Below, piece by piece: positions 24,865 to 37,100 of a stretch of 64,000 nt of DNA. Below the pieces are notes generated by a model that was not told the DNA's origin, made no database searches, and saw only the letters and a list, made by a program, of their open reading frames with translations. The number at the start of each line of letters is the position of its first letter. The stretch's first letter is position 1. Location of the stretch: positions 1,612,001 to 1,676,000 of the forward strand of contig NW_027480480.1 of the NCBI RefSeq assembly GCF_051401765.1. The letters run 5' to 3'. This DNA is from Calliopsis andreniformis (taxonomy: Eukaryota; Arthropoda; Insecta; Hymenoptera; Andrenidae). The position numbers and the translations under genes were made by a program.

Positions 24865-27800
24865 ACTGAGTGTTGAGTGTTGAATGATGAGAATTGATGT
24901 CTGTGAATAAAGATTTGAAAATTGCAGATTGAGTATTGAGTATTGAAAACAGTGAATTGATGATATTCTATTGAGGATTGATAATTCACAACTGATTGTT
25001 GAGGACTGAGGTCTGATGATTGAGGATTCAGGATTGAGGATACAGGTTTGAGGTTCGAGGACTGAGGATTGAGGGTTGAGGATTGAGGTTTGAGGATTGA
25101 GGATTGAGGATTGAGGATTGAAGATTGAGAATTGGGTATTGCCGATTGAACATTGAGGATTGAGGATTGAGGATTGAGGATTGTAGATTGAGTATTGAGG
25201 AATGAAGATTGAGGACTGAGGATTGAGGATTGAGGATTGATGATTGAAGATTGAGGATTGGGTATTGAGGATTGACGATTGAGGATTGAGTATTGAGGAC
25301 TGAGAATTGAGGATTGAGGATTGAAGATTGAGGATTAAGGATTGAAGATTGAGTATTGATGATTGAAGATTGAGGATTGAGGATTGAGTGTTGACGATTG
25401 AGGACGAGGGCTGACGATTGAGGATTGAGGTTTGAGGATTGAGGATTGTGGATTGAGGACTGAGGATTGAGGATTGAGGATTTAGTATTGAGGATTGAAG
25501 ATTGAGTATTGAGGATTGAAAATTGAGGATTGAGGATTGAGGATTGAAGATTGAAGATTGAGGTTTGGGGACTGAGTGTTGAGGGTTGAGTGATGAGAAT
25601 TGATGATTGTGGATAGAGATTTGAAGATTTCAGGTTGATTATTGAGTATTGAAACCAGTGAATTGAGGATATTCTATTGAGGATTGAGGATTGACAACTG
25701 ATTGTTGAGGACTGAGGTCTGAAGACTGAGGATTCAGGTTTGAGGATTCAGGATTGAGGTTTGAGGACTGAGGATTGAGGATTGAGGATTGAGGATTGAG
25801 GATTGAAGATTGAGTATTCAGGATTGGAGATTGGCGATTGAGGATTGAAGACCGAGTATTGAGGATTGAGGATTGAAGATTGAGTATTGATGATTGAAGA
25901 TTGAGGATTGAGGATTGAGGGTTGAGGTTTGAGGACGAGGACTGACGGTTGAGGATTGAGGTTTAAGGATTGAGGATCGAGGATTGAGGGCTGAAGGTTG
26001 AATATTGATGATTGAAGATTGAGGATTCAGTATTGATGGTTGTGGATTGAGGACGAGGTCTGAGGGTTGAGTATTGTTGTTTGAGGTCTGAGGATTGAGG
26101 ATTGAGGATTGAGGATAGAGAATTGAGGATTGAGGATTGAGGATTGAAGATTGAGGATTGGGTATTGAGGAATGAAGAATGAGGATTGAGGATTGAGTAT
26201 TGAGGATCGAGGATTGAAGACTGAGTATTGAGGATTGAAGATTGAGGATTGAGTATCGAGGATTGAGGATTGCGGACTGAGGATTGAGGATTGCAGATTC
26301 AGTATTGAGTATTGAAGATTGAGGATTGAGGATTGAGGATGAGTGCTGAGGGTTGAGGATTGAGGTTTGTGGACTAAGGAATTAGGATTGAGGATTGAGA
26401 GTTGAGGATTGAGGATTGAGGATTGAAGATTGAGGATTGGGTGTTGAGGATTGAAGAATGAGGATTGAGGAATGAGGATTGAGGATTGAGGATTTAGGAT
26501 TCAAGATTGAGTATTGAGGATTGAAGCCTGGCGATTGAGGATTGAGGATTGAGGATTGACGATTGAGGATGGAGGATTGAAGATTGAGTATTGAGGATTG
26601 AAGATTGAGGATCGAGGATTGAGGATTGAGGATTGAGTATTGAAGATTGAGGATTGGGGACTGAGTGTTGAGTGTTGAATGATGAGAATTGATGTCTGTG
26701 AATAAAGATTTGAAAATTGCAGATTGAGTATTGAGTATTGAAAACAGTGAATTGATGATATTCTATTGAGGATTGATAATTGACAACTGATTGTTGAGGA
26801 CTGAGGTCTGAAGATTGAGGATTCAGGATTGAGGATACAGGTTTGAGGTTCGAGGACTGAGGATTGAGGGTTGAGGATTGAGGTTTGAGGATTGAGGATT
26901 GAGGATTGAGGACTGAGGATTGAGGATTGATGATTGAGGATTGAGGATTGAGAATTGAGGATTGAGGATTGAGGATTGAAGATTGAGGCCTGGGCATTGA
27001 GGATTGAAGAATGAGGATTGAGTATTGAGGATTGAAGCTTGAGGATTGCAGATTGAGTATCGAGGATTGAAGATTGAGGGTTGAGGATTGAGGATTGAGG
27101 ATTGAGCATTGAGGATTGAGGATTGAGGATTGAGGATTGTAGATTGAGTATTGAAGAATGAAGATTGAGGACTGAGGATTGAGGATTGAGGATTGAGGAT
27201 TGAAGATTGAGAATTGGGTATTGCGGATTGAACATTGAGGATTGAGGATTGAGGATTGAGGATTGAGGACTGAGGATTGAGGATTGATGATTGAGGATTG
27301 AGGATTGAGAATTGAGGATTGAGGATTGAGGATTGAAGATTGAGGCCTGGGCATTGAGGATTGAAGAATGAGGATTGAGTATTGAGGATTGAAGATTGAG
27401 GATTGCAGATTGAGTATCGAGGATTGAAGATTGAGGGTTGAGGATTGAGGATTGAGGATTGAGCATTGAGGATTGAGGATTGAGGATTGAGGATTGTAGA
27501 TTGAGTATTGAGGAATGAAGATTGAGGACTGAGGATTGAGGATTGAGGATTGAGGATTGAAGATTGAGGATTGGGTATTGAGGATTGACGATTGAGGATT
27601 GAGTATTGAGGACTGAGAATTGAGGATTGAGGATTGAAGATTGAGTATTGAGGATTGAAAATTGAGGATTGAGGATTGAGGATTGAAGATTGAAGATTGA
27701 GGTTTGGGGACTGAGTGTTGAGGGTTGAGTGATGAGAATTGATGATTGTGGATAGAGATTTGAAGATTTCAGGATGAGTATTGAGTATTGAAACCTGTGA

Positions 27801-30230
27801 ATTGATGATATTCTGTTGAGGATTGAGGATTAATAACTGATTGTAGAGGACTGAGGGCTGAAGATTGAGGATTCATGATTGTGGATTCAGGATTGAGGTT
27901 TGAGGACTGAGGATTGAAGATTGAGGATTGAGGACTGAGTATTGAGGATTGAGGATTGAGTATTGAGGGTGGAAGACTGAGGATTGGGTATTGAGGGTTG
28001 AACGTTGAGGATTGAGGGTTGAGGATTGAGGATTGAGGATTGAAGATTGAAGATTGAACATTAATGATTGAAGATTGAGGATTGAGGATTGAGGGTTGTG
28101 GATTGAGGACGAGGACTGTGGGTTGAGTATTGATGTTTGAGGTCTGAGGATTGAGGATTGAGGATTGAGGATTGATGATTGAAGATTGGGGATTGAGGAT
28201 TGACGATTGAGGATTGGGTATTAAGGAGTGAGAATTGAGGATTGAAGATTGAAGATTGAGTGCTGAGGATTGAAGATTGAGGGTTGAGGATTGATAATTG
28301 AGGATTGAGGATGAGGTCCGAGGGTTGAGGATTGAGGTTTGAGGGCTGAAGACTGAGTATTGAGGATTGAGGATTGAGGACTGAAGATTGAGTATTGAGG
28401 ATTGATGCCTGACGATTTAGGATTGAGGATTGAGGATTGTGGATTGAAGATGGAGGATTGAAGATGGAGTATTGAGGATTGAAGATTGAGGATTGAGGAT
28501 TGAGGATTGCGGATTGAGTGTTGAATATTGAGGAATGGGGACTGAGTGTTGAGGGTTGAATTATGAGAATTGATGTTTGTGGATAGAGATTTGAAGATTG
28601 CAGATTGAGTATTGAGTATTGAAAACTGTGAATTTATTATATTCTATTGAGGATTGAGAATTGACAACTGATTGTTGAGAACTGAGCTCTGAAGGTTGAG
28701 GATTCAGGATTGAGGATTCAGGTTTGAGTTTTGAGGACTGAGGATTGAGGATTGAGGCTTGAGGTTTGAGGATTGAGAATTCAGGATTGAGGATTGAGGA
28801 TGAGGGCTGAGGGTCGATGATTGAGGTTTGAGGTCTGATGGACTGAGGATTGAGGATTGAGTATTGAGGTTTGAGGATTGAAGATTGAGGATTGGGTATT
28901 GAGGATTATAGAATGAGGTTTGAGGATTGATGATTGAGGATTGAGGATTGAGGATTGAGAATTGAGGATTGAGGATTGAGGATTGAAGATTGAGGATTGT
29001 GTATTGAGGATTGTAGAATGAGGATTGAGGATTGACGATTGAGGATTGAGAATTGAGGATTGAGGATTGAAGATTGAGTATTGATAATTGAAAATTGAGG
29101 GTTGAGGATTGAGGATTGAGGATTGATGATTGTGGATTGAGTAAAGAGGATTGAAGATTGAGGATTGAGGATTGAGGATTGAGGACTGAGGACTGAGGAT
29201 TGAGGATGAGGTCCGAGGGTTGAGGATTGAGGTTTGTGGGATGAGGACTGAGAATTGAGGATTGAGGATTGAGGATTGAAGATTGAGTATTGAGGATTGA
29301 TGCCTGACGAAGGAGGATTGAGGACTGAGGATTGTGGATTGAGGATGGAGGATTGAAGATTGAGTATTGAGGATTGAAGATTGAGGATTGAGGATTGAGG
29401 GTTGAGGTTTGAGGACGAGGACTGACGGTTGAAGATTGAGGTTTGAGGATTGAGGATTGAGGACTGAGGACTGAGGATTGAGGATAGAGCATTGAGCGTT
29501 GAGGATTGAAGATTGAGTATTGAGGATTGAAGATTGAGGATTGAGTATCGAGGATTGAGGATTGCGGACTGAGGATTGAGGATTGCAGATTCAGTATTGA
29601 GGATTGAAGATTGAGGATTGAGGATTGAGGATTGAGGATTGAGGTTTGAGGATTGAAGATTGAGGATTGGGGATTGAGGATTGACGATTGAGTATTGAGT
29701 ATTGAGGATTGAGAATTGAAGATTGATTATTGAAGATTGAGTATTGAGGATTGAAGATTGAGTATTGAGGATTGAGGATTGAGGATTGAGGATTGAGGAT
29801 GAGGGCTGAGGGTTGGGGGTAGGGGTTTGAGGACTGAGGACTGAGGATTGAGGGTTGAGAACTGAGGACTGAGGATTGAGGATTGAAGATTGAGGATTGA
29901 GGATTGAGGATGAGTGCTGAGGGTTGAGGATTGAGGTTTGTGGACTAAGGAATGAGGATTGAGGATTGAGAGTTGAGGATTGAGGATTGAGGATTGAAGA
30001 TTGAGGATTGGGTGTTGAGGATTGAAGAATGAGGATTGAGGAATGAGGATTGAGGATTGAGGATTTAGGATTCAAGATTGAGTATTGAGGATTGAAGCCT
30101 GGCGATTGAGGATTGAGGATTGAGGATTGACGATTGAGGATGGAGGATTGAAGATTGAGTATTGAGGATTGAAGATTGAGGATCGAGGATTGAGGATTGA
30201 GGATTGAGTATTGAAGATTGAGGATTGGGG
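24865..30230 (+). repeat. A-B-A'-C-D higher-order unit, copy 3 (5,366 bp)
   Basis: Cores start at 24865, 25571, 26660, 27710 and 28541. B-to-A' is shortened to 1,089 bp, a 348-bp loss relative to 1,437. A'-to-C is lengthened to 1,050 bp by a duplication with a 357-bp step. The first 1,795 bp (A to A') have the same length and private variants as 32,374-34,168. Confidence 0.9.
26863..27709 (+). repeat. A'-to-C spacer with 357-bp-step duplication
   Basis: The marker ggcctgggc occurs at 26987 and again at 27344, 357 bp (51 heptamers) apart, each followed by cattgaggattgaag and the gattgcagattgagtatcg element. The first copy lacks about 70 bp present in the second (the stretch with gaattgggtattgcgg), giving the net 287-bp excess over the 763-bp spacing. 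Equivalent duplications lie at 36,515-37,361 and 57,127-57,973. Confidence 0.85.
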
Positions 30231-32373
30231 ACTGAGTGTTGAGTGTTGAATGATGAGAATTGATGTCTGTGAATAAGGATTTGAAAATTGCAGATTGAGT
30301 ATTGAGTATTGAAAACAGTGAATTGATGATATTCTATTGAGGATTGATAATTCACAACTGATTGTTGAGGACTGAGGTCTGATGATTGAGGATTCAGGAT
30401 TGAGGATACAGGTTTGAGGTTCGAGGACTGAGGATTGAGGGTTGAGGATTGAGGTTTGAGGATTGAGGATTGAGGATTGAGGATTGAAGATTGAGAATTG
30501 GGTATTGCCGATTGAACATTGAGGATTCAGGATTGAGGATTGAGGATTGTAGATTGAGTATTGAGGAATGAAGATTGAGGACTGAGGATTGAGGATTGAG
30601 GATTGAGGATTGAAGATTGAGGATTGGGTATTGAGGATTGACGATTGAGGATTGAGTATTGAGGACTGAGAATTGAGGATTGAGGATTGAAGATTGAGGA
30701 TTAAGGATTGAAGATTGAGTATTGATGATTGAAGATTGAGGATTGAGGATTGAGTGTTGACGATTGAGGACGAGGGCTGACGATTGAGGATTGAGGTTTG
30801 AGGATTGAGGATTGTGGATTGAGGACTGAGGATTGAGGATTGAGGATTTAGTATTGAGGATTGAAGATTGAGTATTGAGGATTGAAAATTGACGATTGAG
30901 GATTGAGGATTGAAGATTGAAGATTGAGGTTTGGGGACTGAGTGTTGAGGGTTGAGTGATGAGAATTGATGATTGTGGATAGAGATTTGAAGATTTCAGG
31001 TTGATTATTGAGTATTGAAACCAGTGAATTGAGGATATTCTATTGAGGATTGAGGATTGACAACTGATTGTTGAGGACTGAGGTCTGAAGACTGAGGATT
31101 CAGGTTTGAGGATTCAGGATTGAGGTTTGAGGACTGAGGATTGAGGATTGAGGATTGAGGATTGAGGATTGAAGATTGAGTATTCAGGATTGGAGATTGG
31201 CGATTGAGGATTGAAGACCGAGTATTGAGGATTGAGGATTGAAGATTGAGTATTGATGATTGAAGATTGAGGATTGAGGATTGAGGGTTGAGGTTTGAGG
31301 ACGAGGACTGACGGTTGAGGATTGAGGTTTAAGGATTGAGGATCGAGGATTGAGGGCTGAAGGTTGAATATTGATGATAGAAGATTGAGGATTCAGTATT
31401 GATGGTTGTGGATTGAGGACGAGGTCTGAGGGTTGAGTATTGTTGTTTGAGGTCTGAGGATTGAGGATTGAGGATTGAGGATTGAGAATTGAGGATTGAG
31501 GATTGAGGATTGAAGATTGAGGATTGGGTATTGAGGAATGAAGAATGAGGATTGAGGATTGAGTATTGAGGATCGAGGATTGAAGACTGAGTATTGAGGA
31601 TTGAAGATTGAGGATTGAGTATCGAGGATTGAGGATTGCGGACTGAGGATTGAGGATTGCAGATTCAGTATTGAGGATTGAAGATTGAGGATTGAGGATT
31701 GAGGATTGAGGTTTGAGGATTGAAGATTGAGGATTGGGGATTGAGGATTGACGATTGAGTATTGAGTATTGAGGATTGAGAATTGAGGATTGATTATTGA
31801 AGATTGAGTATTGAGGATTGAAGATTGAGTATTGAGGATTGAGGATTGAGGATTGAGGATTGAGGATGAGGGCTGAGGGTTGGGGGTAGGGGTTTGAGGA
31901 CTGAGGCCTGAGGATTGAGGGTTGAGAACTGAGGACTGAGGATTGAGGATTGAAGATTGAGGATTGAGGATTGAGGATGAGTGCTGAGGGTTGAGGATTG
32001 AGGTTTGTGGACTAAGGAATGAGGATTGAGGATTGAGGATTGAGGATTGAGGATGAGTGCTGAGGGTTGAGGATTGAGGTTTGTGGACTAAGGAATGAGG
32101 ATTGAGGATTGAGAGTTGAGGATTGAGGATTGAGGATTGAAGATTTAGGATTGGGTGTTGAGGATTGAAGAATGAGGATTGAGGAATGAGGATTGAGGAT
32201 TGAGGATTTAGGATTCAAGATTGAGTATTGAGGATTGAAGCCTGGCGATTGAGGATTGAGGATTGAGGATTGACGATTGAGGATGGAGGATTGAAGATTG
32301 AGTATTGAGGATTGAAGATTGAGGATCGAGGATTGAGGATTGAGGATTGAGTATTGAAGATTGAGGATTGGGG
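30231..32373 (+). repeat. A-B half-unit (2,143 bp)
   Basis: Core A is at 30231-30433 and B at 30937-31139. The B-to-next-core spacing is the normal 1,437 bp, but the next core carries the A signature (attcacaactg) rather than A' (attgacaactg). This implies an exchange inside or beside the core that removed A'-C-D. The spacer shares gaaaattgacg (near 30,890) with the units at 39,911 and 60,502. Confidence 0.88.
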
Positions 32374-34168
32374 ACTGAGTGTTGAGTGTTGAATGATGAG
32401 AATTGATGTCTGTGAATAAAGATTTGAAAATTGCAGATTGAGTATTGAGTATTGAAAACAGTGAATTGATGATATTCTATTGAGGATCGATAATTCACAA
32501 CTGATTGTTGAGGACTGAGGTCTGATGATTGAGGATTCAGGATTGAGGATACAGGTTTGAGGTTCGAGGACTGAGGATTGAGGGTTGAGGATTGAGGTTT
32601 GAGGATTGAGGATTGAGGATTGAGGATTGAAGATTGAGAATTGGGTATTGCCGATTGAACATTGAGGATTGAGGATTGAGGATTGAGGATTGTAGATTGA
32701 GTATTGAGGAATGAAGATTGAGGACTGAGGATTGAGGATTGAGGATTGATGATTGAAGATTGAGGATTGGGTATTGAGGATTGACGATTGAGGATTGAGT
32801 ATTGAGGACTGAGAATTGAGGATTGAGGATTGAAGATTGAGGATTAAGGATTGAAGATTGAGTATTGATGATTGAAGATTGAGGATTGAGGATTGAGTGT
32901 TGACGATTGAGGACGAGGGCTGACGATTGAGGATTGAGGTTTGAGGATTGAGGATTGTGGATTGAGGACTGAGGATTGAGGATTGAGGATTTAGTATTGA
33001 GGATTGAAGATTGAGTATTGAGGATTGAAAATTGAGGATTGAGGATTGAGGATTGAAGATTGAAGATTGAGGTTTGGGGACTGAGTGTTGAGGGTTGAGT
33101 GATGAGAATTGATGATTGTGGATAGAGATTTGAAGATTTCAGGTTGATTATTGAGTATTGAAACCAGTGAATTGAGGATATTCTATTGAGGATTGAGGAT
33201 TGACAACTGATTGTTGAGGACTGAGGTCTGAAGACTGAGGATTCAGGTTTGAGGATTCAGGATTGAGGTTTGAGGACTGAGGATTGAGGATTGAGGATTG
33301 AGGATTGAGGATTGAAGATTGAGTATTCAGGATTGGAGATTGGCGATTGAGGATTGAAGACCGAGTATTGAGGATTGAGGATTGAAGATTGAGTATTGAT
33401 GATTGAAGATTGAGGATTGAGGATTGAGGGTTGAGGTTTGAGGACGAGGACTGACGGTTGAGGATTGAGGTTTAAGGATTGAGGATCGAGGATTGAGGGC
33501 TGAAGGTTGAATATTGATGATTGAAGATTGAGGATTCAGTATTGATGGTTGTGGATTGAGGACGAGGTCTGAGGGTTGAGTATTGTTGTTTGAGGTCTGA
33601 GGATTGAGGATTGAGGATTGAGGATTGAGAATTGAGGATTGAGGATTGAGGATTGAAGATTGAGGATTGGGTATTGAGGAATGAAGAATGAGGATTGAGG
33701 ATTGAGTATTGAGGATCGAGGATTGAAGACTGAGTATTGAGGATTGAAGATTGAGGATTGAGTATCGAGGATTGAGGATTGCGGACTGAGGATTGAGGAT
33801 TGCAGATTCAGTATTGAGTATTGAAGATTGAGGATTGAGGATTGAGGATGAGTGCTGAGGGTTGAGGATTGAGGTTTGTGGACTAAGGAATTAGGATTGA
33901 GGATTGAGAGTTGAGGATTGAGGATTGAGGATTGAAGATTGAGGATTGGGTGTTGAGGATTGAAGAATGAGGATTGAGGAATGAGGATTGAGGATTGAGG
34001 ATTTAGGATTCAAGATTGAGTATTGAGGATTGAAGCCTGGCGATTGAGGATTGAGGATTGAGGATTGACGATTGAGGATGGAGGATTGAAGATTGAGTAT
34101 TGAGGATTGAAGATTGAGGATCGAGGATTGAGGATTGAGGATTGAGTATTGAAGATTGAGGATTGGGG
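32374..34168 (+). repeat. A-B half-unit (1,795 bp)
   Basis: Core A is at 32374-32576 and B at 33080-33282. It matches 24,865-26,659 in length (1,795 bp), in the 348-bp spacer deletion and in private variants such as gattgatgattgaag near 32,746 (compare 25,237). The copy offset is 7,509 bp. Confidence 0.88.
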
Positions 34169-37100
34169 ACTGAGTGTTGAGTGTTGAATGATGAGAATTG
34201 ATGTCTGTGAATAAAGATTTGAAAATTGCAGATTGAGTATTGAGTATTGAAAACAGTGAATTGATGATATTCTATTGAGGATTGATAATTCACAACTGAT
34301 TGTTGAGGACTGAGGTCTGATGATTGAGGATTCAGGATTGAGGATACAGGTTTGAGGTTCGAGGACTGAGGATTGAGGGTTGAGGATTGAGGTTTGAGGA
34401 TTGAGGATTGAGGATTGAGGATTGAAGATTGAGAATTGTGTATTGCCGATTGAACATTGAGGATTGAGGATTGAGGATTGAGGATTGTAGATTGAGTATT
34501 GAGGAATGAAGATTGAGGACTGAGGATTGAGGATTGAGGATTGAGGATTGAAGATTGAGGATTGGGTATTGAGGATTGACGATTGAGGATAGAGTATTGA
34601 GGACTGAGAATTGAGGATTGAGGATTGAAGATTGAGGATTAAGGATTGAAGATTGAGTATTGATGATTGAAGATTGAGGATTGAGGATTGAGTGTTGACG
34701 ATTGAGGACGAGGGCTGACGATTGAGGATTGAGGTTTGAGGATTGAGGATTGTGGATTGAGGACTGAGGATTGAGGATTGAGGATTTAGTATTGAGGATT
34801 GAAGATTGAGTATTGAGGATTGAAAATTGAGGATTGAGGATTGAGGATTGAAGATTGAAGATTGAGGTTTGGGGACTGAGTGTTGAGGGTTGAGTGATGA
34901 GAATTGATGATTGTGGATAGAGATTTGAAGATTTCAGGTTGATTATTGAGTATTGAAACCAGTGAATTGAGGATATTCTATTGAGGATTGAGGATTGACA
35001 ACTGATTGTTGAGGACTGAGGTCTGAAGACTGAGGATTCAGGTTTGAGGATTCAGGATTGAGGTTTGAGGACTGAGGATTGAGGATTGAGGATTGAGGAT
35101 TGAGGATTGAAGATTGAGTATTCAGGATTGGAGATTGGCGATTGAGGATTGAAGACCGAGTATTGAGGATTGAGGATTGAAGATTGAGTATTGATGATTG
35201 AAGATTGAGGATTGAGGATTGAGGGTTGAGGTTTGAGGACGAGGACTGACGGTTGAGGATTGAGGTTTAAGGATTGAGGATCGAGGATTGAGGGCTGAAG
35301 ATTGAATATTGATGATTGAAGATTGAGGATTCAGTATTGATGGTTGTGGATTGAGGACGAGGTCTGAGGGTTGAGTATTGTTGTTTGAGGTCTGAGGATT
35401 GAGGATTGAGGATTGAGGATTGAGAATTGAGGATTGAGGATTGAGGATTGAAGATTGAGTATTGGGTATTGAGGAATGAAGAATGAGGATTGAGGATTGA
35501 GTATTGAGGATCGAGGATTGAAGACTGAGTATTGAGGATTGAAGATTGAGGATTGAGTATCGAGGATTGAGGATTGCGGACTGAGGATTGAGGATTGCAG
35601 ATTCAGTATTGAGTATTGAAGATTGAGGATTGAGGATTGAGGATTGAGGTTTGAGGATTGAAGATTGAGGATTGGGGATTGAGGATTGACGATTGAGTAT
35701 TGAGTATTGAGGATTGAGAATTGAGGATTGATTATTGAAGATTGAGTATTGAGGATTGAAGATTGAGTATTGAGGATTGAGGATTGAGGATTGAGGATTG
35801 AGGATGAGGGCTGAGGGTTGGGGGTAGGGGTTTGAGGACTGAGGCCTGAGGATTGAGGGTTGAGAACTGAGGACTGAGGATTGAGGATTGAAGATTGAGG
35901 ATTGAGGATTGAGGATGAGTGCTGAGGGTTGAGGATTGAGGTTTGTGGACTAAGGAATGAGGATTGAGGATTGAGGATTGAGGATTGAGGATGAGTGCTG
36001 AGGGTTGAGGATTGAGGTTTGTGGACTAAGGAATGAGGATTGAGGATTGAGAGTTGAGGATTGAGGATTGAGGATTGAAGATTTAGGATTGGGTGTTGAG
36101 GATTGAAGAATGAGGATTGAGGAATGAGGATTGAGTATTGAGGATTTAGGATTCATGATTGAGTATTGAGGATTGAAGCCTGGCGATTGAGGATTGAGGA
36201 TTGAGGATTGACGATTGAGGATGGAGGATTGAAGATTGAGTATTGAGGATTGAAGATTGAGGATCGAGGATTGAGGATTGAGGATTGAGTATTGAAGATT
36301 GAGGATTGGGGACTGAGTGTTGAGTGTTGAATGATGAGAATTGATGTCTGTGAATAAAGATTTGAAAATTGCAGATTGAGTATTGAGTATTGAAAACAGT
36401 GAATTGATGATATTCTATTGAGGATTGATAATTGACAACTGATTGTTGAGGACTGAGGTCTGAAGATTGAGGATTCAGGATTGAGGATACAGGTTTGAGG
36501 TTCGAGGACTGAGGATTGAGGGTTGTGGATTGAGGTTTGAGGATTGAGGATTGAGGATTGAGGACTGAGGATTGAGGATTGATGATTGAGGATTGAGGAT
36601 TGAGAATTGAGGATTGAGGATTGAGGATTGAAGATTGAGGCCTGGGCATTGAGGATTGAAGAATGAGGATTGAGTATTGAGGATTGAAGATTGAGGATTG
36701 CAGATTGAGTATCGAGGATTGAAGATTGAGGGTTGAGGATTGAGGATTGAGGATTGAGCATTGAGGATTGAGGATTGAGGATTGAGGATTGAAGATTGAG
36801 TATTGAGGAATGAAGATTGAGGACTGAGGATTGAGGATTGAGGATTGAGGATTGAAGATTGAGAATTGGGTATTGCGGATTGAACATTGAGGATTGAGGA
36901 TTGAGGATTGAGGATTGAGGACTGAGGATTGAGGATTGATGATTGAGGATTGAGGATTGAGAATTGAGGATTGAGGATTGAGGATTGAAGATTGAGGCCT
37001 GGGCATTGAGGATTGAAGAATGAGGATTGAGTATTGATGATTGAAGATTGAGGATTGCAGATTGAGTATCGAGGATTGAAGATTGAGGGTTGAGGATTGA

